Of a DNA stretch of 64,000 bases, positions 42,238-50,600 are shown one piece after another. The notes under the pieces were generated by a model. The model saw only the letters and a list, made by a program, of their open reading frames with translations, searched no databases and was not told where the DNA came from. Both the position numbers and the translations under genes were made by a program. Source of the DNA: Luteolibacter sp. Y139 (GTDB taxonomy: Bacteria; Verrucomicrobiota; Verrucomicrobiia; Verrucomicrobiales; Akkermansiaceae); the NCBI RefSeq assembly GCF_038066715.1, contig NZ_JBBUKT010000004.1, positions 1-64,000 of the forward strand. The letters are read 5' to 3'. How positions within the stretch are numbered: the first letter of the stretch is position 1; each line of letters opens with the position of its first letter.

Positions 42238-45135
42238 ATGATTTGCCGTTCCGTCTTCAGTTTCCTTTGCCTCTCTGCGCTCCCGTGTGTCGCGGCGGAA
42301 CCGGTAACCTTGTTTCCCAATTCGGACTTCGAAGCCGGTACCTTGGCGAACTGGACGGCTGCAGGTGCCGCCTTTACCCGTCAGCCGACCTATCATGACA
42401 ACACGGCGGCGCGCGGGAATATCCCCTGCGGGCTTCAGGGCAACTACTGGATCGGCACGTATGAGAATTACGATGGCGTCACGGGAGCGCCGGGTGATAC
42501 CCGCGGTGACACTCCGGTCGGTACGCTGACTTCGCAGTCCTTCGCCATCCAGAAGCGCTACATCACCTTCCTGATGGGAGGGGGAAACCATGCGGGGGGC
42601 ACCGGAGTGAAGCTGGTGTGCGAAGGGGTGGAGTATCCGATGTCGACAGGTTTCGACAGCGAGGCGATGGCCCCCGTTACCTTCGATGCGCAGGCATTGG
42701 CGGGGAAATCCGCGACGCTGGTGATCTTCGACCAGGAGACCGGCGGCTGGGGGCACATCAATGCGGACAATTTCCAAGCGAGTGACGAGCCCGCGCCGAC
42801 CGGCTTTCGTCTTACGCCGGGGATTCCCGCCGCGGATTCACCGACGATCGGCTACGATCAGGCGCAGCGGCCGCAGTTTCACTTCACGTCACGCCGCAAC
42901 TGGCTGAACGACCCGAACGGGATGGTCTTCGACGGGGAGAAGTATCACTTCTTTTTCCAACACAATCCGCTCGGCACCGGCTGGGGGAACATGACGTGGG
43001 GGCACGCGGTGAGCACGGACATGATCCACTGGCGGCAGTTGAATCACGCCTTGCGGCCCTACCAAGTCGAAGGTCGCAGCGGCACGATCTTCTCGGGCAG
43101 CGCGGTGAGGGATTTCAACAACAGCCTCGGCGTGCAGGTGAGTTCGCGGAATACGCTGGCGGCCTTTTTCACGTATGCCCATAGCCCGTTCTATCAGGCG
43201 CTGGCCTATAGCACCGACGGCGGTGTGACGTGGAACTATCACAACGATGGCAAGGCGGTGGTGCCGAACCAGGGCTTCGATGACGGTGAGCGCGATCCCA
43301 AGGTCTTCTGGCACGAGGCATCGCAGAAGTGGGTGATGGTGCTGTGGGTGCACAATGGTCCCGGGCGGGTGCGCTTCTTCACTTCTACCAATTTGAAGGA
43401 CTGGAATTTCGCATCCGATCTGATGCGCGACTGGGCCTTCGAGTGTATGGACATGTTCCCGCTGAAGGTGGATGGCAATCCGGCGCAGACGAAGTGGGTG
43501 ATCTGCGATGCCAGCTACGACTACGAGATCGGCAGCTTCAATGGCACCACCTTCCAGACGGAGGCGGGGCCGTTTCATGCAAGCAGCGGGAGTTTCTATG
43601 CGGCGCAGAGTTTCAATCAGGCTCCGAACGGCCGTGTGGTGCAGATTGGCTGGATGAATGGCGGGCCGGATTCCGCGTCGGCGTATGGTGTGCCTTTCAA
43701 CCAGCAGATGTCGTTTCCCTGCGAGCTGAGCTTGCGCACGACGCCTGATGGTGTGCGGCTCTGTGCGAATCCGGTTTCTGAGATTTCGTCGCTCGTCACC
43801 TCGACCTACCAGGCCGCCGATCAGCCGTTGAATGCAACCAACCTGCTGGCGGGGATCGGTGGATTGGATCTGGTTGATTTGTCGATGGAATTCGAGCCGA
43901 GGACGGCGACGCAGGTGGTCATCGATCTGCCGCGCACGACCGTCCGCTACAATGTCTCCAGCAGTACGCTGACTTTCACGGATGTGAATGGGAATGCGAT
44001 CTCGTTGGTCGATGGCGCCGTTACCCAGCGTGCGGGGCGGGTCAAGCTGCGGCTGCTGCTCGATCGCTTGAGTCTTGAGGGCTACACGTTCGACGGCGAG
44101 AAGTTCGGGTCGCAATATGTCAGTCCAAGCAACGGCACCACGACTCCCGCAATCTATGCGGTGGGTGGACAGGGTTGGGTGAATTCGCTTTCGGTGAAGA
44201 AGCTGGCGTCGGCGTGGACGCCGGAAACGCCGCTATCCACGACGATCATCAATCCCGGATTTGATGACGGCATTCCGAGTGGTGGTTCTTTTCAAAGCAC
44301 GGTGCCGGGTTGGACGACATTCGGCGATTGGGCGGGTGCGGCAGGGCGCTGGGATGACAGTGGTAATGCACTGACACAGGCGGCGGGCTATCCCGACTTC
44401 ACCGGCTTGGGCGCGGCCTCGCTGAAGGCACGAAACGCGGCCAACGAGAACCGAGCGGGGCTTTTCCAATCACTCGGCCGCGTCGCGCTCGCGGACATTG
44501 GCAAGACCTTCACGCTGGGTGCAGATCTGGGTGCGAGAATCACGGATGGAGCGGGAAACTATTCGCACACCGGTGAGCTGACCGTTTCCTTCCGAAAGGG
44601 GCTGACGAGCGGCGTGCCGGGTGACGGCGGGACATTGTTAGGGACGGCGGGCACGCGCACGGTCACCGCGAATGATGCGGTCTTGCCCTCGTTGGCGAGC
44701 GTGGTGCCGGTGAGATACACGGCGGCATTCACGCCCGGCATTGAGGATGTCGGGACGGAGGTGTTTGCAGTGATCGATCTGAAGAATGTTTCCTCGAGTG
44801 CGAGCGCGACGAATGGTGAGAAGCAATACATCGCCGACAATGTGACCTTGTCGGCGGTGGTTCCTCCGCTGCCTTCGGGGGTGTTGGCTTATGAGGGATT
44901 CGACTATGCGAGCGGCAATGCTTCGCTGAGCGGTGGTGCGGGTGGGCGTGGCTGGGCGGCGCCATGGGTGACCGTGGACAATGGCAGCGCTGATGTTGTG
45001 GCCGGCAGCCTCGCGGGAGGAGCCAGGGTGCCAGCTGGCTTCGATGCCGCGTCCGCTGGGAACAGGTGCAACCTCCCCAACGGCCGTCGGGGGGGAGACT
45101 TCTTGATACGAGTCCGAACGGGCCCTTCGGAGTGA
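42238..45135 (+). CDS. Secreted GH32 fructanase, C-terminal part frameshifted
   Basis: 965 residues as read. Signal peptide about 1-20, N-terminal beta domain as in the other GH32 (TFLMGGG...GWGHINADNF), GH32 propeller with nucleophile Asp225 in WLNDPNG, Asp353 in ERDPKV and Glu402 in FECMD, GH32 C-terminal sandwich to about 660, then a carbohydrate-binding-like domain (about 665-875) and the start of an LAYEGFDY module. At the run of seven G at 45089-45095 the frame leaves the one conserved in two paralogous modules and stops 40 bp later. One more G would restore a 1254-residue protein ending at 46001. The enzyme domain itself is intact. Confidence 0.88.
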   Translation: MICRSVFSFLCLSALPCVAAEPVTLFPNSDFEAGTLANWTAAGAAFTRQPTYHDNTAARGNIPCGLQGNYWIGTYENYDGVTGAPGDTRGDTPVGTLTSQSFAIQKRYITFLMGGGNHAGGTGVKLVCEGVEYPMSTGFDSEAMAPVTFDAQALAGKSATLVIFDQETGGWGHINADNFQASDEPAPTGFRLTPGIPAADSPTIGYDQAQRPQFHFTSRRNWLNDPNGMVFDGEKYHFFFQHNPLGTGWGNMTWGHAVSTDMIHWRQLNHALRPYQVEGRSGTIFSGSAVRDFNNSLGVQVSSRNTLAAFFTYAHSPFYQALAYSTDGGVTWNYHNDGKAVVPNQGFDDGERDPKVFWHEASQKWVMVLWVHNGPGRVRFFTSTNLKDWNFASDLMRDWAFECMDMFPLKVDGNPAQTKWVICDASYDYEIGSFNGTTFQTEAGPFHASSGSFYAAQSFNQAPNGRVVQIGWMNGGPDSASAYGVPFNQQMSFPCELSLRTTPDGVRLCANPVSEISSLVTSTYQAADQPLNATNLLAGIGGLDLVDLSMEFEPRTATQVVIDLPRTTVRYNVSSSTLTFTDVNGNAISLVDGAVTQRAGRVKLRLLLDRLSLEGYTFDGEKFGSQYVSPSNGTTTPAIYAVGGQGWVNSLSVKKLASAWTPETPLSTTIINPGFDDGIPSGGSFQSTVPGWTTFGDWAGAAGRWDDSGNALTQAAGYPDFTGLGAASLKARNAANENRAGLFQSLGRVALADIGKTFTLGADLGARITDGAGNYSHTGELTVSFRKGLTSGVPGDGGTLLGTAGTRTVTANDAVLPSLASVVPVRYTAAFTPGIEDVGTEVFAVIDLKNVSSSASATNGEKQYIADNVTLSAVVPPLPSGVLAYEGFDYASGNASLSGGAGGRGWAAPWVTVDNGSADVVAGSLAGGARVPAGFDAASAGNRCNLPNGRRGGDFLIRVRTGPSE

Positions 45136-46001
45136 ATGGCCTGGTCGATGCCAACGGACGGATCGGGAAGGATGGGACGAGCCTGTATCTTTCGTTTCTC
45201 CAGCAGCCGAACGGGACGAGTCTCTTCTACGAATTCGAATTCCATCGTGGTGATCTCGGTGACCCGGGACGCATCGCCGGCATTGGAAATGACCGGCCGG
45301 GAGACAATGTGAATCTCCGCGCGCCCAACAATACCCACACCTTGATCGGGGCGGGGGATACGAATGTGAACTTCTACGTCGTGCGGATCGACTTCAAAGC
45401 GGGCAATGACGACGTTCGCATTTACAGGAATCCGACATCGGTCACCGAACCCGGAGTGCCGACGTTGACCAAGCTGGGAGCTGCGGACATGTCCTTCGAC
45501 GGCATCTCGTTCGGTGCCTTTGTCAATGGTCGCACGGTGATGCATGACGAGATCCGCGTGGGTACCTCATGGGCTGATGCGATCGGGGAAGATCCCTATG
45601 TCACCTGGGTGAGGGAAAGCGGCCTGCAAGGAGCGGGTGGAAGCAACACGGGCTTCGATGCTGATCCCGATCGCGACGCCATTCCCAATGGACTCGAGTG
45701 GCTGCTTGGCGGAAACCCGCTTGTCTTTGATGCAGCGTCAGTGTGGTCCGCCAATGCCGCGGACGGACTGACGCTCACGTTCCACATCAATCCGGATGCA
45801 ATCAGTCACGCCGGACTATTTCTCCAGTGGTCGAAGACTCTCAGTGGCACCTGGACTGACGTGCCTATTCAACAAGGTGGTGGCACCTATGCGAATGGTG
45901 TCGTCGTTCAATCCAATGGAAACGCGGTCACGGTTCACGTGCCCGGTTACAACGCGAGCCAAGGCAAGTTGTTTGCCCGGCTGCGTGCAGTTGAAGAATG
46001 A
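45096..46001 (+). pseudogene. Frameshifted 3' part of the GH32 gene: LAYEGFDY module and C-terminal module
   Basis: The +2 frame continues RLLDTSPNGPFG... exactly where the paralogous modules at 46.5 and 47.5 kb read RLLDTS, and stays open for 301 codons. It encodes the rest of the beta-sandwich module and a C-terminal module (YVTWVRESGL, DADPDRDAIPNG loop, end KLFARLRAVEE). No good start codon is present, so it would be translated only by frameshifting or if the G tract changes length. Lack of decay suggests a recent, reversible or sequencing-derived frameshift. Confidence 0.8.
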
Positions 46002-46038
46002 AACTCATTGGCGGTAATCGGTAATGATGACTGGCAAA

Positions 46039-46054
46039 AGATGACAAGACAGGA
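46039..46054. promoter_or_regulatory. Weak GntR-operator-like site
   Basis: AGATGACAAGACAGGA, 12 of 16 bases as in the site at 42142; 148 bp upstream of the large surface-protein gene. It would place that gene under the fructan regulator if real. Confidence 0.25.
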
Positions 46055-46201
46055 ATGAGCAGGCGGCGCGGCTTTCCCGTTGGTGCTCACCTTAGGACTG
46101 GATAGCGAATGATTTACTCGAATGGCGAAACGGCAGATCCGCTTCGATCACACCGGCCGCTCGAACTCTCTCCCAAGTGAGAAACCCCTGGTTATAAACC
46201 C

Positions 46202-49200
46202 ATGAAACGACCCTACTCCTCTATCGTCAGGAATTGTGCCCTGATTTTTGCGGGATGGTTGGCACCTCTCGGATCGCAGGCCGCGCAGCTGGCCTACGAG
46301 GGGTTCGACTATTCGAGCGGTGCCGGCAATCTAACAGGATTGGGCGGCGGCTTCGGCTGGAATGGAAACTGGCTGACGGTCAACAACGGCAGCGCCGATG
46401 TGACCCTCGCCAGCCTGGCCGCCGGTGCGAGTTCGCCTTCCGGCTACGACGCGCTTTCCATTGGCAAAGGCGCCTTCCTGCCCAACGGCAGGCGGGTCGG
46501 CCGTCTGCTCGATACCTCCACGAACGGTCCATTCGGCCAGCAGGGCTATCGCGACGTCAATGGCCGGATCGGTGCCGATGGCACGACGCTTTACCTGAGC
46601 TTCATGCAGCAGCCGAATGGCACGGACTCCTACTACGAGTTCGAATTCCACCGCGACAATCTGGGAGATCCCGGTCGCATTGGCGGGATTGGCAATGACC
46701 AGCCCGGAGGCAATGTGAACCTCCGCGCTCCCAATGGTACCCACACCTTCATCGGAGCGGGCAGCACCAATGTGAACTTCTACGTGGTGCGGATTGATTT
46801 CAAGGCGGGCAATGACGACGTCCGCGTCTATCAGAATCCGACTTCCGCGACGGAGCCCGGTGTGCCGACGCTGACCAAGCTCGGTGCTGCGGACATGTCG
46901 TTCAATGGCGTTTCCTTCGGGGCGTTTGTTGGCGGCATCGCACGTACCGTGGCGCACGACGAGGTGCGTTTCGGGCAGAGCTGGTCGGATGTCACGATTC
47001 CGACGCTGTCGGCGCCGGTTTTCGCCACGCAGCCGCGGGCTTCCACGACGGTCTTTGCCGGCGGCTCCGTGAGCTTGGTTGCAACGGCCGGTGGTTATCC
47101 AGCTCCGACTTACCAGTGGTATCACGGGGTGGACCTTCTTCCCGGGAAAACCAGCCCGGTGCTCACTCTGAGCAATGTGCAGGCTGGTGATGCGGGTGCT
47201 TATCACGTGGTCGCTACCAATTCGCAGGGTGCGCCTTCGAGTTCGAATGGAACCGTAGTGGTGCAAAGCACGCCAGCGGGCCTGATGGTTTATGAGGGTT
47301 TCGACTACGACGCAGGCAGCTCGAACATGAACGGGAAAGCGGGCGGCCTCGGCTGGGCGGCTCCTTGGACGGCTGTGGACGGCGGCGGTGGCAATGTCCA
47401 AAGCGGCAATCTTGCGGCAGGCACCAATGCGCCCAATGGCTACGATGCGCAATCACTGGCCAACAGCTCCTTCATCCCGAATGCGAAGCGTGACGGACGC
47501 CTGCTGGACACCTCGCTGGGCGGACGTCTCGGTGCCGCGGGCTACATCGACGGCAACGGCAATGTCGGCGCGGATGGGAAGACCCTTTATCTGAGCTTCC
47601 TGCAGCAGCCGGACGGCACCTCGCTCTTCTACGAGTTCGAGTTTCACAAGGGCAATCTCGGCGATCCCGGTCGTATCGGCGGCGTCGGCAATGATACGTC
47701 CAATGCGGTTGTCAACCTGAGGACTCCTTCCAACACGCCGACGTTGATCGGTCCTGGTAGCACCGGTGTGAACTTCTACGTGATGAGGATCGATTTCAAG
47801 GCGGGGAACCAAGATGAGATCAGGGTTTATCAGAATCCTGTTTCCGCGACTGAGCCAGCGGTGCCGACCTTGCTTAAGACGAATGGCGGAGACTTTTCGT
47901 TCAACGGTCTTTCCGTGGCCGCTTTCGTCAATGGCCGCACCGTGAAGCACGATGAGATCCGGATTGGTCAGAACTGGTCGGACGTGGTCTTTGGGACCAG
48001 CCGCCGCGACCTTGTTTGGGCGGGCAATGGGACCACCAACAACTGGGATTTCGTTTCCAACAACTGGAAAGTCGGAGTGACTCCCACCGCCTTCGTGGAT
48101 GGCGATCCGGTCACCTTCGATGACACTGGTTCGGCAACGCCTGCGGTGAATGTCGCGACCAATGTGGCCACTGCGTCGCTCAACGTCGCGAATTCGGTGA
48201 ACGCGTATACGATCGGAGGCACCAACACGGTCACCGCCTCGGGCGGCTTGACCAAGACGGGTAGCGCTTCGCTCACGATCACGGCGCCGACTTCCTTCGG
48301 TAGTTCGGTGACGGTGAATGCCGGGGACCTCGCGCTCAATGGCACTTCCACCACCTCAGGCAATCTCTCGCTTGGGACTGGCTCGGGAGCACTTACCCTC
48401 GGGGGAACCAATACCTTCAATGGCAGCCTGCTCGACTCGGCGACCACTGGCAACCGGACCTTCAGCGGGACCAATACCTTCACCGGCCTGTCCACGCTGA
48501 ACGGGAACCTGACCTTCAGCGGGACCACGAACTTCACCGGTGCCGGTGCCGTGATCTGGTTTGGCAATTTCACGGGAGCGAATGCTTCGGTGACCATCCA
48601 ACCGGGTGCAGTCATCAACATCACCGGCAACTACAACGATGCGCTGGTATTCGGTCGCGACGGCGGCAACGCGTCGGTGATCCAGAACGGCGGCACCTTG
48701 ACCTACAATCCGGCGAATCGCGGTGAAGCCTTCCTCGGTGCCAGCGGAGTCAATACCGGAACCAATCCCACCTATCAGATGAACGGCGGCGTGCTCGACA
48801 TGAGCAACAAGCGCCTCGGCATCGCGCTCGGCGGAAATGGTGCGGGTGTCACCGCAGCCTTCACCCAGACCGGCGGCTCCGTCCTAGTTCGCCAGCTCGA
48901 CATGGGTGCGAACCTGGGCTTTGGCAATGCGACCTACACGCTCTCGGGCGGTTCGATCACTATCGGTGAGGCGGGGATCACCACTGCCAGCAACCTGTAT
49001 ACGATCGATCTCGGCGGTGGCACCGTGAATGCCGCGGCGAGCTGGAATTCGGCGCTGGATATCACGCTTACCGGCACCAATGGCAACACCACCTTCGACA
49101 CGGCCAACAATACGGTCCGGCTCGCGGGGGCCATCGATGGCACGGGTGGTCTGGTGAAGAACGGCACCGGCACCTTGATCCTCACCGGCTTCAATTCCTA

Positions 49201-50056
49201 CAGTGGAGCGACGCAGGTCAATGCGGGCACCATCGGGGGACGCGGCACGAGTGACAACTCGGCGCTTACCGTCGCTTCCGGTGCCACGCTGGCCCCGGGT
49301 GACCTGCTCACGGATATCTTCCTCGTTCCGTCGGCCGTTCTGGCCAGTGGCTCGACCTTCCACGTGAAGATCGACAACGAGGAAGATTCCGCCGACCAGC
49401 TCCAGTCGCTGGGCACGGTGAACATCTCGGGTGTGAATCTCACCTTCAGCGAGATGGGTGCCGGTGTCATCCCGGCCGGAGAAGATCTGGTGATCGTCGA
49501 TGCCTCCAGCGGACGGACGGGCACCTTCGCTGGCTTGCCGGAAGGCGCGGCGTTGGACACCGGGCTCAATACCTTCGTCATCCACTACACTGCGAACCAG
49601 GTGAAGCTGACTTCCACCTCCGTGGAGAATCCGTATGTCACGTGGGCAACTGCCCATGGTCTCGATGGCTCTCCTGGCAAGGATCCGGCCTTCGACGCCG
49701 ATCCGGAAGGCGACGGCATCGCCAACGGCCTCGAGTGGGTGCTCGGTGGTGATCCGCTTGCTGGCGACGGTGGATCGCTGCTCACTTCCAGCGCCGATGC
49801 CACGGGTGGACTCACCCTTGAATTCAACCGCGAGGAGAATTCCATCGGGCAGACCACCTTGGTCGTCCAATGGAACACCAATCTGAGCGCGACTTGGACC
49901 GATGTGCCGGTCACGCAAGCCGGCGGGTCCTATGCCAATGGCGTGACCGTCTCTGTCGATCAGGAGGCCACGCCGGACCATGTGTCCGTCAATATCCCCG
50001 CCTCCAACGCCGCGGGTGGCGGGCTGTTCGCACGGGTGCGTGTGACTTCGCCGTAA
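46202..50056 (+). CDS. Large surface protein with two LAYEGFDY modules, Ig-like and PATR repeats
   Basis: 1284 residues, start context AAACCCATG. Signal peptide about 1-27. Beta-sandwich module 1 (about 28-255), Ig-like domain (about 272-355, TYQWYHG...GAYHVVA), module 2 (about 362-595), PATR-rich beta-helix (about 600-1085; GGLTKTGSASLTI and GGLVKNGTGTLILTGFNSY units) and C-terminal module (about 1141-1284; FDADPEGDGIANG loop, ends GLFARVRVTSP). Module 1 is close to the 3' part of the upstream GH32 gene in protein and DNA, so the region arose by duplication. No catalytic domain recognised; likely glycan-binding scaffold or adhesin. Confidence 0.82.
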   Translation: MKRPYSSIVRNCALIFAGWLAPLGSQAAQLAYEGFDYSSGAGNLTGLGGGFGWNGNWLTVNNGSADVTLASLAAGASSPSGYDALSIGKGAFLPNGRRVGRLLDTSTNGPFGQQGYRDVNGRIGADGTTLYLSFMQQPNGTDSYYEFEFHRDNLGDPGRIGGIGNDQPGGNVNLRAPNGTHTFIGAGSTNVNFYVVRIDFKAGNDDVRVYQNPTSATEPGVPTLTKLGAADMSFNGVSFGAFVGGIARTVAHDEVRFGQSWSDVTIPTLSAPVFATQPRASTTVFAGGSVSLVATAGGYPAPTYQWYHGVDLLPGKTSPVLTLSNVQAGDAGAYHVVATNSQGAPSSSNGTVVVQSTPAGLMVYEGFDYDAGSSNMNGKAGGLGWAAPWTAVDGGGGNVQSGNLAAGTNAPNGYDAQSLANSSFIPNAKRDGRLLDTSLGGRLGAAGYIDGNGNVGADGKTLYLSFLQQPDGTSLFYEFEFHKGNLGDPGRIGGVGNDTSNAVVNLRTPSNTPTLIGPGSTGVNFYVMRIDFKAGNQDEIRVYQNPVSATEPAVPTLLKTNGGDFSFNGLSVAAFVNGRTVKHDEIRIGQNWSDVVFGTSRRDLVWAGNGTTNNWDFVSNNWKVGVTPTAFVDGDPVTFDDTGSATPAVNVATNVATASLNVANSVNAYTIGGTNTVTASGGLTKTGSASLTITAPTSFGSSVTVNAGDLALNGTSTTSGNLSLGTGSGALTLGGTNTFNGSLLDSATTGNRTFSGTNTFTGLSTLNGNLTFSGTTNFTGAGAVIWFGNFTGANASVTIQPGAVINITGNYNDALVFGRDGGNASVIQNGGTLTYNPANRGEAFLGASGVNTGTNPTYQMNGGVLDMSNKRLGIALGGNGAGVTAAFTQTGGSVLVRQLDMGANLGFGNATYTLSGGSITIGEAGITTASNLYTIDLGGGTVNAAASWNSALDITLTGTNGNTTFDTANNTVRLAGAIDGTGGLVKNGTGTLILTGFNSYSGATQVNAGTIGGRGTSDNSALTVASGATLAPGDLLTDIFLVPSAVLASGSTFHVKIDNEEDSADQLQSLGTVNISGVNLTFSEMGAGVIPAGEDLVIVDASSGRTGTFAGLPEGAALDTGLNTFVIHYTANQVKLTSTSVENPYVTWATAHGLDGSPGKDPAFDADPEGDGIANGLEWVLGGDPLAGDGGSLLTSSADATGGLTLEFNREENSIGQTTLVVQWNTNLSATWTDVPVTQAGGSYANGVTVSVDQEATPDHVSVNIPASNAAGGGLFARVRVTSP

Positions 50057-50411
50057 GTCAGATCCGAGCCGCCGTTCGCCGTTCGGGGCGACGGCGGCCT
50101 TCTGGTTTTATCAAGCTGTGGGTCTAGGACCACAGGGTCCTCTTCTTCGAAAGCGGTGCTGGTAAGGCGCTGCCACCTGATTCCGGATGGGTTCCCGGGC
50201 GGGTGGATGCTTTCCGAGGAAGAGGGCCTTACTTTTTTGAGTGCTGCGGCTATTTGACGTCGCAGTCGAGTTTTGGAAACGAGGCAGCCAGCCCCGATAG
50301 GAGCGCTGTAGCTGACTTGGATGATTTGTTACCGGGACGTTCCGTCCGGGGCGGTGGAGGAGGGAGTGGTCAATCTCTCGACAGGTGCGAGAGGGGTGTT
50401 AAGCTTTCGGG
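50057..50411. other. Non-coding gap with terminator only
   Basis: 355 bases between the surface-protein stop and the first plausible start of the next transcript. Apart from the terminator at 50068-50109 I see no conserved gene, RNA or repeat. The promoter of the nucleotidyltransferase gene should lie in the second half. Confidence 0.6.
50068..50109 (+). terminator. Rho-independent terminator after the surface-protein gene
   Basis: 8-bp GCCGCCGT/ACGGCGGC stem (50068-50075 with 50091-50098), extended with a bulge, followed by CTTCTGGTTTTA. It starts 12 bp past the stop codon. Confidence 0.75.
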
Positions 50412-50600
50412 GTGCAAAAGGTGGTCATCAAGCGATCCTTGGCGTCCGAGGGAATTCCTCCATTGATTGAGGACCCCCTTGAGGCCCTTGAAGTCTTTGC
50501 CACGATCCTGGAGCGCGGAGCCTCCTTTTATCCCGATGCCGATGAAGCTACAAAAGGACATCCACGAGTTTGTCGCGTTGTTGCTCTCGCGGAAAGTTGA
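50412..50600 (+). CDS. Possible small ORF upstream of the nucleotidyltransferase
   Basis: 62 codons from a GTG, starting MQKVVIKRSL and containing an acidic helical stretch (PPLIEDPLEALEVF). Its last 59 bases overlap the start of the nucleotidyltransferase gene in another frame. Small partner genes often precede such nucleotidyltransferases, but no homology is recognised and the overlap is long. Doubtful. Confidence 0.3.
   Translation: MQKVVIKRSLASEGIPPLIEDPLEALEVFATILERGASFYPDADEATKGHPRVCRVVALAES

Larger units (their letters stand above)
44886..47980 (+). repeat. Three copies of the LAYEGFDY beta-sandwich module
   Basis: Copies at about 44886-45560 (GH32 gene), 46289-46990 and 47285-47980 (surface-protein gene). 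Each begins with a [LM]-x-YEGFDY motif, contains LLDTS, YEFEFH, GDPGRI and NVNFYV-RIDFKAGN-like stretches and ends near a HDE-R-G-WSD segment. DNA identity is visible over long stretches, e.g. around 45370-45430 and 46770-46830. Confidence 0.85.

Noticed and set aside
42889..44115. 408-codon - strand frame opposite the second GH32 gene
   Set aside because: Arg/His/Ile-rich antisense translation; the + strand encodes conserved GH32 motifs throughout.
48884..49981. 365-codon - strand frame opposite the surface protein
   Set aside because: No domain, composition typical of antisense frames in this DNA.
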